Assembly (NCBI RefSeq): GCF_026625785.1
Contig: NZ_CP113063.1
Location: 3,224,001 to 3,288,000, forward strand
Direction: 5' to 3'
DNA from: Gordonia sp. SL306
GTDB taxonomy: Bacteria > Actinomycetota > Actinomycetes > Mycobacteriales > Mycobacteriaceae
Length of the DNA: 64,000 bases
The notes beneath the pieces were generated by a model. The model had not been told where the DNA came from and did no database searches. It was given only the letters and a program-made list of their open reading frames with translations. Of the stretch, positions 35,194-43,866 are shown piece by piece; the first letter of the stretch is position 1, and each line of letters begins with the position of its first letter. The translations under genes and the position numbers were made by a program.

Positions 35194-35263
35194 GGCGTGC
35201 CGTCGCGTGCGGTCGCGGCGGCCTTATGGTCGCGGCCATGCACAGGTGCTCCGGGAGAACCGA

Positions 35264-36064
35264 ATGAATCGCATGCGTGATCAGGTCGTCCTGGTCACCG
35301 GCGCGGCCAAGGGGATGGGGCGAAGCCACTGCGTGCGGCTCGCAGAGGAGGGCGCGAGTGTCATCGCGGTCGACCTCGAGGCGTCTGCCGACGATCTGGC
35401 CGGCACGGCGCGCGAGGTCGACTGGGTGGGTGGGCGCTGCGTGACCGCTGGTGCCGACATCCGCGACTTCGAGAGCCTCGCTGGGGCTGTTCGCGGCGGC
35501 GTCGACGAGCTCGGCCGCCTCGACGCCGTGGTCGCCAACGCGGGTGTCTACCCGGAGGCCCGCCCATCGTGGGAGATCGACGATGACAGCTGGCGCCGCG
35601 TCATCGACATCAATCTGACCGGAGCGTGGCACACGGTGAAGGCGACGGTGCCCTTGATGGAACCGGGCGGATCGTTGGTGATCATCGGTTCGACCAACGG
35701 GCTCAAGGGGATGGCCGGAACGGCGCACTACTGCGCGAGCAAGCATGGTGTCGTCGGGCTGACCCAGACATTGGCGAACGAACTCGGCCCGAACGGTATT
35801 CGAGTGAACGCCGTCCATCCGGGATCGGTGGGTACGTCGATGATCCTCAATGAACGGGTCTTTGCGAAGCTGCGCCCGGACCTCGCAGCACCCGCCGAGG
35901 ACGACGCCGCAGTCGCGCTCGCCTCCCGCAATCTCCTGGGCGTGCCGTGGGTCAGCCCCGTCGACGTCAGCAACGCCGTGCTGTTCCTGTTGTCCGCGGA
36001 AGCACGCTACGTCACCGGGACGAATGTCGTGGTGGACGCCGGCCTCGTGGCGAAGGTCTCGTGA
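35264..36064 (+). CDS. Mycofactocin-coupled SDR, first of a pair
   Basis: A 266-residue SDR with TGAAKGMGRSHCVRLAEEGAS, VANAGVYPE, the catalytic Ser in IIGSTNGL and YCASKHG. The ending LRPDLAAPAEDDAAVALASRNLLGVPWVSPVDVSNAVLFLLS follows the mycofactocin-coupled subgroup pattern, in which bound NAD is reoxidised by mycofactocin, though the usual insert after strand 2 is short. ATG 35264 with GGGAGA upstream is used. The stop overlaps the next SDR by one base. It is divergent from kshB, so hydroxysteroid substrates are plausible. Confidence 0.82.
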   Translation: MNRMRDQVVLVTGAAKGMGRSHCVRLAEEGASVIAVDLEASADDLAGTAREVDWVGGRCVTAGADIRDFESLAGAVRGGVDELGRLDAVVANAGVYPEARPSWEIDDDSWRRVIDINLTGAWHTVKATVPLMEPGGSLVIIGSTNGLKGMAGTAHYCASKHGVVGLTQTLANELGPNGIRVNAVHPGSVGTSMILNERVFAKLRPDLAAPAEDDAAVALASRNLLGVPWVSPVDVSNAVLFLLSAEARYVTGTNVVVDAGLVAKVS

Positions 36065-36891
36065 TGGGCCGCGTGGCAGGGCGGGTGGCGCTGGTGACCG
36101 GTGCGGCGCGCGGTATCGGGCGAGCTCAGGTGTTGCGCTTCGCCGAAGAAGGGGCCGACATCATCGCCCTCGACATCTGCCGGTCCGTGGAGACGACGGT
36201 GACACCGCCATCGACCCCCGAAGACCTCGCCGAGGTGGCATTGCTTGCCGAGAAGCAGGGCTCACGGGTGATCTCCGCTGTCGTCGACGTCCGCGACGGC
36301 GAGCTCCTCCGCGACACCGTCGACGCTGCTGTCGCTGATCTCGGTGGCCTCGACATCGTCTGTGCAACAGCGGGCATCACCTCGAAGGGCGCGGCGGTCG
36401 AACTCGGCGACGACGAGTGGGACACGATGCTCGATGTCAATCTCACGGGAGTGTGGCAGACCTGCAAGGCGACCGCACCGCACCTCATCGAGAAGGGTGC
36501 TGGTGCGATGATCCTGACCAGCTCCATCGCCGGGCTGCGGGGACTCTCCGGAGTTGCCCACTACGTGTCCGCCAAGCACGGCGTCGTCGGCCTGATGCGG
36601 TCGCTGGCACATGAACTGGCGCCGTACGGCATTCGGGTGAACTCGGTACATCCGACCAACGTCGACACGCCGATGATCCAGAACCCCATGGTCCGCAAAG
36701 CGTTCCGGCCCGATCTGGAGAACCCCACCCGCGAGGAGTTTGCGGCCGCGGCCCAGACGATGAACATGTTGCCGGTCCCGTGGATCGAACCGGTCGACAT
36801 CGCGAACGCCGCGCTGTTCCTCGCCTCGGACGAGGCGCGATACATCACGGCGGTCACGCTGCCCGTGGATGCGGGGTCGACGCAACGCTGA
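36064..36891 (+). CDS. Mycofactocin-coupled SDR, second of a pair
   Basis: A 275-residue SDR. It has TGAARGIGRAQVLRFAEEGAD, ATAGITSKGA in place of the usual NNAG, TSSIAGLRGL with the catalytic Ser and YVSAKHG. The long insert (ICRSVETTVTPPSTPEDLAE) and NPTREEFAAAAQTMNMLPVPW near the C-terminus are strong markers of the mycofactocin-coupled subgroup. The change from NAG to TAG is noted but seen in some active SDRs. ATG 36064 overlaps the previous stop, so the pair is translated together. A strong hairpin follows at 36913-36950. Confidence 0.85.
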   Translation: MGRVAGRVALVTGAARGIGRAQVLRFAEEGADIIALDICRSVETTVTPPSTPEDLAEVALLAEKQGSRVISAVVDVRDGELLRDTVDAAVADLGGLDIVCATAGITSKGAAVELGDDEWDTMLDVNLTGVWQTCKATAPHLIEKGAGAMILTSSIAGLRGLSGVAHYVSAKHGVVGLMRSLAHELAPYGIRVNSVHPTNVDTPMIQNPMVRKAFRPDLENPTREEFAAAAQTMNMLPVPWIEPVDIANAALFLASDEARYITAVTLPVDAGSTQR

Positions 36892-36912
36892 CAGCGAGAC
36901 TCGCACTGTGAC

Positions 36913-36950
36913 CGACGACGTGGCCCCGTATGGAGCGGGCCACGTCGTCG
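36913..36950 (+). terminator. Hairpin terminator after the SDR pair
   Basis: CGACGACGTGGCCC (36913-36926) and GGGCCACGTCGTCG (36937-36950) form a perfect 14-bp stem with a 10-base loop. It begins 22 bases after the SDR stop and separates that operon from the MFS gene downstream. Confidence 0.8.
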
Positions 36951-37161
36951 TCTGCGTCGATGACTTTGCCATTCGTAATCATGTTGCAGTGCAGATTGTT
37001 TCGTGACGAGTTCTGGATGATCATCTGTCCCGAACAGCGGGAACCTCGGCTGGTGCAGGCAGTTCGGTGCCGGTGTGATGTGACTGGCACCACATCCCGT
37101 GGTCGTCGATCACTTTGTTCCGACGCGCGGTCTGCGGGTCGGTGTCCCTGGAAGGTATCCG

Positions 37162-38661
37162 ATGCCTGTACAACCCACCCCGAGCGAGGGCTCGGGCGTC
37201 ACGCCTGGCGCGACGACATCCGACTCCCAGCGGGTCTGGACCCCCCGGCTCGTGCTCGGTCTCGTGTCCATCGTGCTGTTGCTGGAGGTCCTGGCGATCA
37301 GCTATCTGATGATCTCCACGGCACTGCCGTTCATCGTCACGCATTATCAGACAACGCAGGGGGCCTGGCTGCTCACAGCATTCCTGCTCACCGGCGCGGT
37401 CACGGCGCCCGTCATCGGCCGCCTCTCGGACATGTTCGGCAAGCGTCGCCTCCTGCTCGTCTGTGTCGCGTTGGCTGCGGTCGGGTGCCTGTTGTCGGCG
37501 ATCGCGCCCTCGTACGGCGTGATGATCGCCGGCCGTGCACTGGCCGGATTCCTCGTCCCGTGCCTGTTCCTCGGTTATTCGCTGATCCGAGATGTGTTCC
37601 CGCCGAAGGCCGTCGCCCTGGCGGTCAGCATTGCGACAACCGGGATGGGCCTGGTGGCGGTGCCTGCGCCGTTCCTCACCGGCTGGCTGATCGACGACTT
37701 CGGATTCCGCAGCATCTTCTGGTTCCTCTTCGCCGTGGTGGTCGCGATCGGGTTCGCGATCCTCGTCACGGTCGACGAGTCGCCGCTGAGGGTACGGACA
37801 ACCGTCGATCTGGTCGGCGCGGTGCTGCTCGGCGCGGGTCTCGCCGGAGTGCTGGTCGGCGTCAGCTTCGGGCCGTCCTGGGGCTGGACCGCGGCATCGA
37901 CCCTCACCTACCTCCTCGGTGGGGCTGCGTTGCTCATGGCATGGCTGGTGTCGGCGAGAACGGTCGCCGCGCCTCTGGTGGATCTGGATGTGCTGCGTCG
38001 TCGTCCGGTGTATCTCACGACCATCAGCGCCGGTGTCGCTTATGGGATCTCCGGGCTGTTCGCGGTTCTGTTGCCGATGATGGTGATGGTGCCCGGCATC
38101 ATGGGACTCGGGTACGGCTGGGGTTTGTCGGCGGAGGATTTCGCGCTGTTCCAGTTGCCGATGGTGATCGCGATCGTGGCCGGCGGACTGTTCGTCGGTG
38201 TGTTGGTGAGCCGAGGCTTCGCGCCGCGGCTGCTCATGCTCGCGGGCCTCTCGCTGATGGCGATCGGCATGCTCGTGGTGGCGTTCAACCATTCGGAGAA
38301 GTCGACGATCATCCTGGGAGCGGTGATTCTCGGCCTGGGTCAGGGTATGTCGTATGCGGCCGTGCCGAACTTGGTGATCGAGGCCGTGTCGCCCACGCTG
38401 CAGGCCAGTACGGCCAGCATTGTCGCCGTGAGTCAGAGCATCTTCCCGGCGGTGCTGTCGGTGGTCGCGTTCACCGTGCTGAACAATTCGCACGTAGCGA
38501 TGGTTGCGGAAGGCGCCACGTTCTATGACTCGGACGGGTTCAAGGTGGCCTTCGTGATCGGTGCGATCGTCTCGGTGGTGGGCGCGCTGACCGCGCTGGC
38601 CATGCCACGGCGAGCGAGTGACGAAATCATCGAGACCACTGGAGTTCTCGGCGCTGCCTGA
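37162..38661 (+). CDS. MFS transporter, 14-TMS drug/metabolite exporter
   Basis: A 499-residue major facilitator. Helices begin at about residue 30 (LVLGLVSIVLLLEVLAISYL); motif A-like GRLSDMFGKRRLLLVC follows helix 2. Fourteen hydrophobic segments can be counted, as in the DHA2 group. The start ATG 37162 has GGAAGG upstream; the longer frame adds 21 residues without a good ribosome site. It follows the SDR pair after a terminator, so it is a separate unit. The 13E12-type HNH gene is convergent downstream. The substrate is unknown. Confidence 0.83.
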   Translation: MPVQPTPSEGSGVTPGATTSDSQRVWTPRLVLGLVSIVLLLEVLAISYLMISTALPFIVTHYQTTQGAWLLTAFLLTGAVTAPVIGRLSDMFGKRRLLLVCVALAAVGCLLSAIAPSYGVMIAGRALAGFLVPCLFLGYSLIRDVFPPKAVALAVSIATTGMGLVAVPAPFLTGWLIDDFGFRSIFWFLFAVVVAIGFAILVTVDESPLRVRTTVDLVGAVLLGAGLAGVLVGVSFGPSWGWTAASTLTYLLGGAALLMAWLVSARTVAAPLVDLDVLRRRPVYLTTISAGVAYGISGLFAVLLPMMVMVPGIMGLGYGWGLSAEDFALFQLPMVIAIVAGGLFVGVLVSRGFAPRLLMLAGLSLMAIGMLVVAFNHSEKSTIILGAVILGLGQGMSYAAVPNLVIEAVSPTLQASTASIVAVSQSIFPAVLSVVAFTVLNNSHVAMVAEGATFYDSDGFKVAFVIGAIVSVVGALTALAMPRRASDEIIETTGVLGAA

Positions 38662-38673
38662 TCGGCGACGGCG

Positions 38674-38758
38674 CCATACGGTGTCGCGTATCGCGCACCA
38701 CTCCGTCGGGTCGGAAGACCCTGATCTGGGTGGCCGTCGGGTACGCGACACCGTACGG
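38674..38758. terminator. Long inverted repeat between convergent MFS and HNH genes
   Basis: CCATACGGTGTCGCGTA (38674-38690) and TACGCGACACCGTACGG (38742-38758) are reverse complements with one mismatch, separated by 51 bases. They lie 13 bases after the MFS stop and 140 bases beyond the HNH stop. The pair may act as a terminator for the MFS transcript; the long loop is unusual and could be a remnant of a mobile sequence. Confidence 0.5.
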
Positions 38759-38898
38759 TGTTGCCCGATACTCACACTGTGGAGTTTTCAAGGGACAGAT
38801 GCGGTCCCCGCCGGGGCAGGGCGCGTGGGGAGTCGTGCAGATCGTCCACGTCGGGTCAGGTAGGCGGGGATCTCGGTGTCATGCCGGTTTGGGCCGGA

Positions 38899-40149
38899 TC
38901 ACGCAGCCGCAGGAGGGTTGTCGAGATTCAGTGTGCGCCGGTTGTGAGCCGGTATCGGTTGCCGTCTGGAGTCCACGGTGGTCGGTGGGATCAGCCAGGG
39001 GTGTCTGTCGAGTCCCATCACCACGTCCCAGCCGTTGTGGTGAACGTCGGCGTGACAGGACGGGCAGAGTAAACAGCCGTTTTCCAGACAGGTTTCGCCG
39101 CCGTCGGCCCAGTGATGCAGATGGTGCGCATGGGTACGGGATGCGGGCGCGCCACATTTGATGCAGCACTTGTCGCGCTCATGCAGAGCTCTCCGTATCG
39201 GCGCCGGAAACAGTCGTTTTTCCCGGCTGATGTCGAGGGGCACCTTCTCCCCGTCCACGATCATGGTGGTGATGGTGCCGTCGCACGTGAGGGTGTGCAG
39301 GGTGGCTTCGGTGATCGAGCCCATGAACTCCGACTCTGCCTGCGTGGGTCTCTGCGCCGGCACGGTGATCAATGTTTGGGTCCGGGGTGCGGATGCGATA
39401 TGGGTGTTCCCGCCGCGGGCGGCGATATCGAGCAGCGTTTCCAATGCATCGGCCTGGCGGCGTTCGGTCGACCGCGCGTCCGGTGACCCGTCGGGTTCGA
39501 GCCGGGGTTTGGCGAGTTCTTCGATGGCGGCATGGAACTTTTCGCCGACTTCGACGTTGAGGTCGGCACGCACTTCCAGGCGACCATCGTTGTCAATGGA
39601 TTTCGACAGGGCATTCAAATCACGGTCTTCGGCCGCGGGGATTCCGCCGGTGTCGTCGGCGTGCTGATTACCCAGTGTACGAGCATGTTTGGCGATCTGG
39701 GCGGATGTGGCGCCGGAGAAGAACTGGCCGAGAAGGTCTGTCACAAAGGTCAGACGCGTCGCGTCGTCGATCGGTTCCGCACATCGCGAAGCAGCATGGG
39801 TCATCCCCTTGACGATGGCATCGACGTGTTCGCCGGAGATCGCACCGTCGATGGCATGTGCGTGCAGTGTCGGCAACGATGACGAGGCTGCGGCGACGCG
39901 TTGTAGCCGGGCGGCGAATGCGGGGGCGAGGCCCATGACGATCAGCAGTTCGGTCATCTTGCGGCCGTGGTCTTTGGCGACTCCGAGGCGGTCGAGGTGG
40001 CCGGCCACGGTCGCCATGCGGTGTTCGAGCAGGTTGCCCATCACGATGAGCGCTCTCATGGTGTCGAATGCCGAGGGCTTCGTCAGATCCGAAACGTCGT
40101 CGAAGTGCAGGTCACGCACCGAATCGACAACGGTATCGACTGTGGTCAT
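38899..40149 (-). CDS. DUF222/HNH endonuclease-like protein (13E12 repeat family)
   Basis: A 416-residue protein with an N-terminal helical DUF222 region (TELLIVMGLAPAFAARLQRV, MTHAASRCAEPID) and a C-terminal HNH domain: zinc cysteines in CCIKCGAP, HAHHLHHWADGG and CLLCPSCHADVHHNGW. It matches the REP13E12 family, which is multicopy in mycobacteria. The ATG at 40149 follows GGGGGAA; an upstream start is blocked by the promoter region. A consensus LexA/SOS box lies 35 bp upstream, and 13E12 genes are known to be LexA-regulated in M. tuberculosis, so DNA-damage induction is likely. Its biological role is unclear. Confidence 0.88.
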   Translation of the reverse strand: MTTVDTVVDSVRDLHFDDVSDLTKPSAFDTMRALIVMGNLLEHRMATVAGHLDRLGVAKDHGRKMTELLIVMGLAPAFAARLQRVAAASSSLPTLHAHAIDGAISGEHVDAIVKGMTHAASRCAEPIDDATRLTFVTDLLGQFFSGATSAQIAKHARTLGNQHADDTGGIPAAEDRDLNALSKSIDNDGRLEVRADLNVEVGEKFHAAIEELAKPRLEPDGSPDARSTERRQADALETLLDIAARGGNTHIASAPRTQTLITVPAQRPTQAESEFMGSITEATLHTLTCDGTITTMIVDGEKVPLDISREKRLFPAPIRRALHERDKCCIKCGAPASRTHAHHLHHWADGGETCLENGCLLCPSCHADVHHNGWDVVMGLDRHPWLIPPTTVDSRRQPIPAHNRRTLNLDNPPAAA

Positions 40150-40184
40150 GAGTTCCCCCGAAGTTCTCATGCCAACCAAGATAT

Positions 40185-40200
40185 TCGAACAAATGTTCGA
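40185..40200. promoter_or_regulatory. LexA (SOS) box upstream of the HNH gene
   Basis: TCGAAC-AAAT-GTTCGA is a perfect match to the actinobacterial LexA consensus TCGAACNNNNGTTCGA. It ends 35 bases from the HNH gene start, at a position suited to repression. Confidence 0.88.
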
Positions 40201-40254
40201 CGTCAAGGTTTTTCTTGAAGATAGTGCAGAGGATTTTCAGGGGTAGGGAGGGGA

Positions 40255-40330
40255 TCTCGATACGAGCTCGGCTGGCGCCTCGCTCTACTCGATCGGCGGA
40301 GCATGCGAGCTCGGCGGAGCATGCGCTCAG
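40255..40330. repeat. Third copy of the TCTCGATACG...CTACTCGATC arm with 18-bp tandem pair
   Basis: 40255-40294 starts TCTCGATACGAGCTCGG and ends CTCTACTCGATC, matching the left arm of the element at 30558. It is followed by two 18-bp units (40295-40312 and 40313-40330), both starting GGCGGAGCATGCG. The element lies between the HNH gene and the flavoprotein operon on the minus strand. Confidence 0.65.
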
Positions 40331-40372
40331 TTGGGTGACGAGTCTCGACGCGTGCCCAGGAGTATGGCGTTG

Positions 40373-41848
40373 TCAACGCCTTTCGGCCGCCGCGGCTCCG
40401 GCGCGCCGTCCGAAGAAGGTGCCGTCGCCCAGTGAGGTGCCACTGATGTAGCCCCACGAGTGCAGGCCCGACGTCGCGCGCCCGGCCGCGAAGAGCCCTG
40501 GTATCGCCTCTCCGTCGAGATCCAGGACCGCCCCGTCGACTGTGGTGCACACGCCACCGAGGGTGAAGACCTCTGCTCCGCCGCCACCGGCGGCACCGTA
40601 TTCCGGTGGGGCGATGCCCTTGCGGACGTCGATGGCGGCGAATGGAGCCTGCAATGGCCGCAACCACCGGGCGGACTTGTGGAAGTAGGGATCGATGCCC
40701 TCGCCGGCATACCGGTTGTATTCGGCCACGGTGTTCTGTAGGGCTCCGTCAGGCATGCCGATCTCGCATTCGAGCTCTGCGACGGACTCGGCGACGAAAT
40801 GAGGTACCACACCCCATCTCTCGTTCTCCGGGACCTCCTCGTACCCCCTCTCGTCGAGAATCACCCAGACTCGCAATCCGTGCTTGAACAGAGCGGCCTG
40901 ACCGACCAGGCCGGGGTACACATCCTCGTTGATGAAGCGCTGGCCCAGGTCGTTCACGATCATCCCGCGGACCATCATCCCGGGGATCAGCGAGATGCCG
41001 ACCTGGCCGGCCGACATGTGCCGGATCGCGGCACCGGCCGCTTGTGCCATCCGGATACCGCGACCGTCGTCGCCGCCGTCACTGTTGACGCCCAGGCCGA
41101 CGAGCTGGGGAGCGTGCTGAGCGACCATCTCGGTGTTGTCGGCGAAGCCACCGGTGGTGATCACGACCCCGCGCGCCCGGTAGGTAACGGTCTCGCCGAA
41201 ATGACGGGCGGATACGCCGACGACCCGGTCGTTCTCGACGATGAGTCGTTGGACCGCGGTATCGGTGTGGACGGCCACTCCTGATGCCGCGATCGCGTCA
41301 CCGAGCACCGCCATCAGAACCTTGCCACCGAAGCCGTCCGAGGTGACGCGGTGGCCGCGGGGTGCCGGTGTCGCAAGGTCGCAGAAGGGATACGCGTTCT
41401 CGCCCATCCACATCAGGCCGTCGTCGGTCGGGGGGACCCAGGTGGGCGAGTCCCACAGCGACGGCTTGAACGGAACGCCCTGTGCAACCAGCCATTCGTA
41501 GTGCTCGACACTGCCGTGGCAGTAACGTCGGACCTTGTCGGTGTCTGCGTCCGGGCCGAGGGCGGCGAGCAGGAATTTCTCCATCTCCGCAGGCGTATCC
41601 GTGAATCCGCACGCCTGCTGGATCCCGGTGCCGCCGCCCAAGTAGATCTCGCCGCCGGACAACGCGGCCGATCCGCCACCACCGCTCTGCCGCTCGAGGA
41701 GGATGGTGTGGGCGCCGGCAGAGTCTGCCTCGAGGGCGGCAGCCGCACCGGCACAGCCGAATCCGATCACGAGCACGTCGGTTTCGTGGGTGAACTCGTC
41801 GACCTCGGACGCTGCGAGCGGTCGGACGGATCTGGGCGTGCTGGTCAT
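40373..41848 (-). CDS. KstD-family flavoprotein, probable delta4-(5alpha)-ketosteroid dehydrogenase
   Basis: A 491-residue FAD protein: VLVIGFGCAGAAAALEA (FAD fold), RQSGGGGSAALSGGEIYLGG, and the C-terminal GRATSGLHSWGYISGTSLGD. The C-terminal active-site segment differs from delta1-KstD (no HTYAGPGA); instead Tyr467 and Ser469 in GYISG fit the Tyr-x-Ser pair described for the delta4-(5alpha)-ketosteroid dehydrogenase of Rhodococcus jostii at almost the same positions. That enzyme desaturates 5alpha-3-ketosteroids between C4 and C5. It is the last gene of a seven-gene operon, 27 bp after hsaD-like. A delta1 or related activity is not excluded. Confidence 0.8.
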   Translation of the reverse strand: MTSTPRSVRPLAASEVDEFTHETDVLVIGFGCAGAAAALEADSAGAHTILLERQSGGGGSAALSGGEIYLGGGTGIQQACGFTDTPAEMEKFLLAALGPDADTDKVRRYCHGSVEHYEWLVAQGVPFKPSLWDSPTWVPPTDDGLMWMGENAYPFCDLATPAPRGHRVTSDGFGGKVLMAVLGDAIAASGVAVHTDTAVQRLIVENDRVVGVSARHFGETVTYRARGVVITTGGFADNTEMVAQHAPQLVGLGVNSDGGDDGRGIRMAQAAGAAIRHMSAGQVGISLIPGMMVRGMIVNDLGQRFINEDVYPGLVGQAALFKHGLRVWVILDERGYEEVPENERWGVVPHFVAESVAELECEIGMPDGALQNTVAEYNRYAGEGIDPYFHKSARWLRPLQAPFAAIDVRKGIAPPEYGAAGGGGAEVFTLGGVCTTVDGAVLDLDGEAIPGLFAAGRATSGLHSWGYISGTSLGDGTFFGRRAGAAAAERR

Positions 41849-41875
41849 GCCTGGCCTCCTGTGGGGTGACTGTCG

Positions 41876-42769
41876 CTATCGGGTGCCGCCGACGGCGGGC
41901 TCCCGCCGCAGAAACGCCGACACCGCACTCTCGAAAGCCGACTTCTGCTCGATCATGGCCCAGTGGCCGCATCGCGGGAACACGTGCAACTCGGCGTTCG
42001 GGATCGTTCGCATCGGGATCAGCGCCATGTCCAGCGGGCTCACGCGATCGTCGCGACCCCACGTCAGCAAAGTGGGTGCGCTGACCTTGTGCATCGTCGC
42101 CCAGGGCGGGGGAGTGTCCGAGTTCTCCATCGCCGCGATCATCGCGGCGAATGCCGTTGAGCCGTACATCCGTCGCGCGCTCTCGAGCGTGCCGGGCTCG
42201 GTGGCTTGCGCCCAACGTTCCTCGATGAGCTCGTCGGTGATCAAGGCGGGGTCGTAGACCATCGAGTGCAGCCAGCGCACGAGTCGCTCGCGGTTCGGGT
42301 CGTCGGTGAATTCCTGCAGGAGCCGGATTCCTTCACTGGGTCCCGGGCTGAAGAGGTTCTTGCCGATTCCGCCGATCGTGACGAGGCTCCGGACCTTGTC
42401 CGGGTGGGCGGCCGCATAGCTCAGGGCGACGCCGCCGCCCATCGAGTTGCCGATGATCGCGGCATCCGTCAGATCCAGCGCGTCGACGAACTCCTCGACC
42501 GCGGCCAGCGCGGTGACCATCGGATGGCCGCCGAAGTCGTCGCTGACGCCGAAACCTGGGAATTCCAGTACGAGGCAACGGAAATGCTCCGCAAAGAACG
42601 GTAGATTTCCGCGGAAGTTGCGGAGCCCGGTGACGCCAGGTCCTGAGCCGTGCAGAAGCAGCAGGATCGGTCCGTCGCCGGCCTCGTGGTAGCGAAGGAC
42701 GCCCCGGGAGGTGGTGATCTCGTATGTCGTCACCCCAGGGATCGTCACAGCGGGATTCGTCACGGTCAT
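41876..42769 (-). CDS. hsaD: HsaD-like meta-cleavage product hydrolase
   Basis: A 297-residue alpha/beta hydrolase. It has LLLLHGSGPGVTGLRNF (oxyanion-hole turn), the nucleophile Ser in IGNSMGGGVAL, an Asp in WGRDDRVSPLD and the His in RCGHWAMIEQ. The lid region (KNLFSPGPSEGIRLLQEF, MVYDPALITDELIEER) resembles M. tuberculosis HsaD, which splits the C-C bond of the ring A meta-cleavage product 4,9-DSHA into DOHNAA and a C5 hydroxydienoate. ATG 42769 lies 3 bp after the SDR stop. The partner dioxygenase hsaC lies 10 kb downstream in another operon. A hydrolase for a related steroid remains possible. Confidence 0.87.
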   Translation of the reverse strand: MTVTNPAVTIPGVTTYEITTSRGVLRYHEAGDGPILLLLHGSGPGVTGLRNFRGNLPFFAEHFRCLVLEFPGFGVSDDFGGHPMVTALAAVEEFVDALDLTDAAIIGNSMGGGVALSYAAAHPDKVRSLVTIGGIGKNLFSPGPSEGIRLLQEFTDDPNRERLVRWLHSMVYDPALITDELIEERWAQATEPGTLESARRMYGSTAFAAMIAAMENSDTPPPWATMHKVSAPTLLTWGRDDRVSPLDMALIPMRTIPNAELHVFPRCGHWAMIEQKSAFESAVSAFLRREPAVGGTR

Positions 42770-42771
42770 GA

Positions 42772-43858
<1,087 letters not shown>

Positions 43859-43866
43859 CACGGGCC

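Noticed and set aside
38730..39161. 143-codon plus-strand frame overlapping the end of the HNH gene
   Set aside because: Antisense shadow of the HNH domain in high-GC sequence; the minus-strand protein has clear zinc and HNH motifs.
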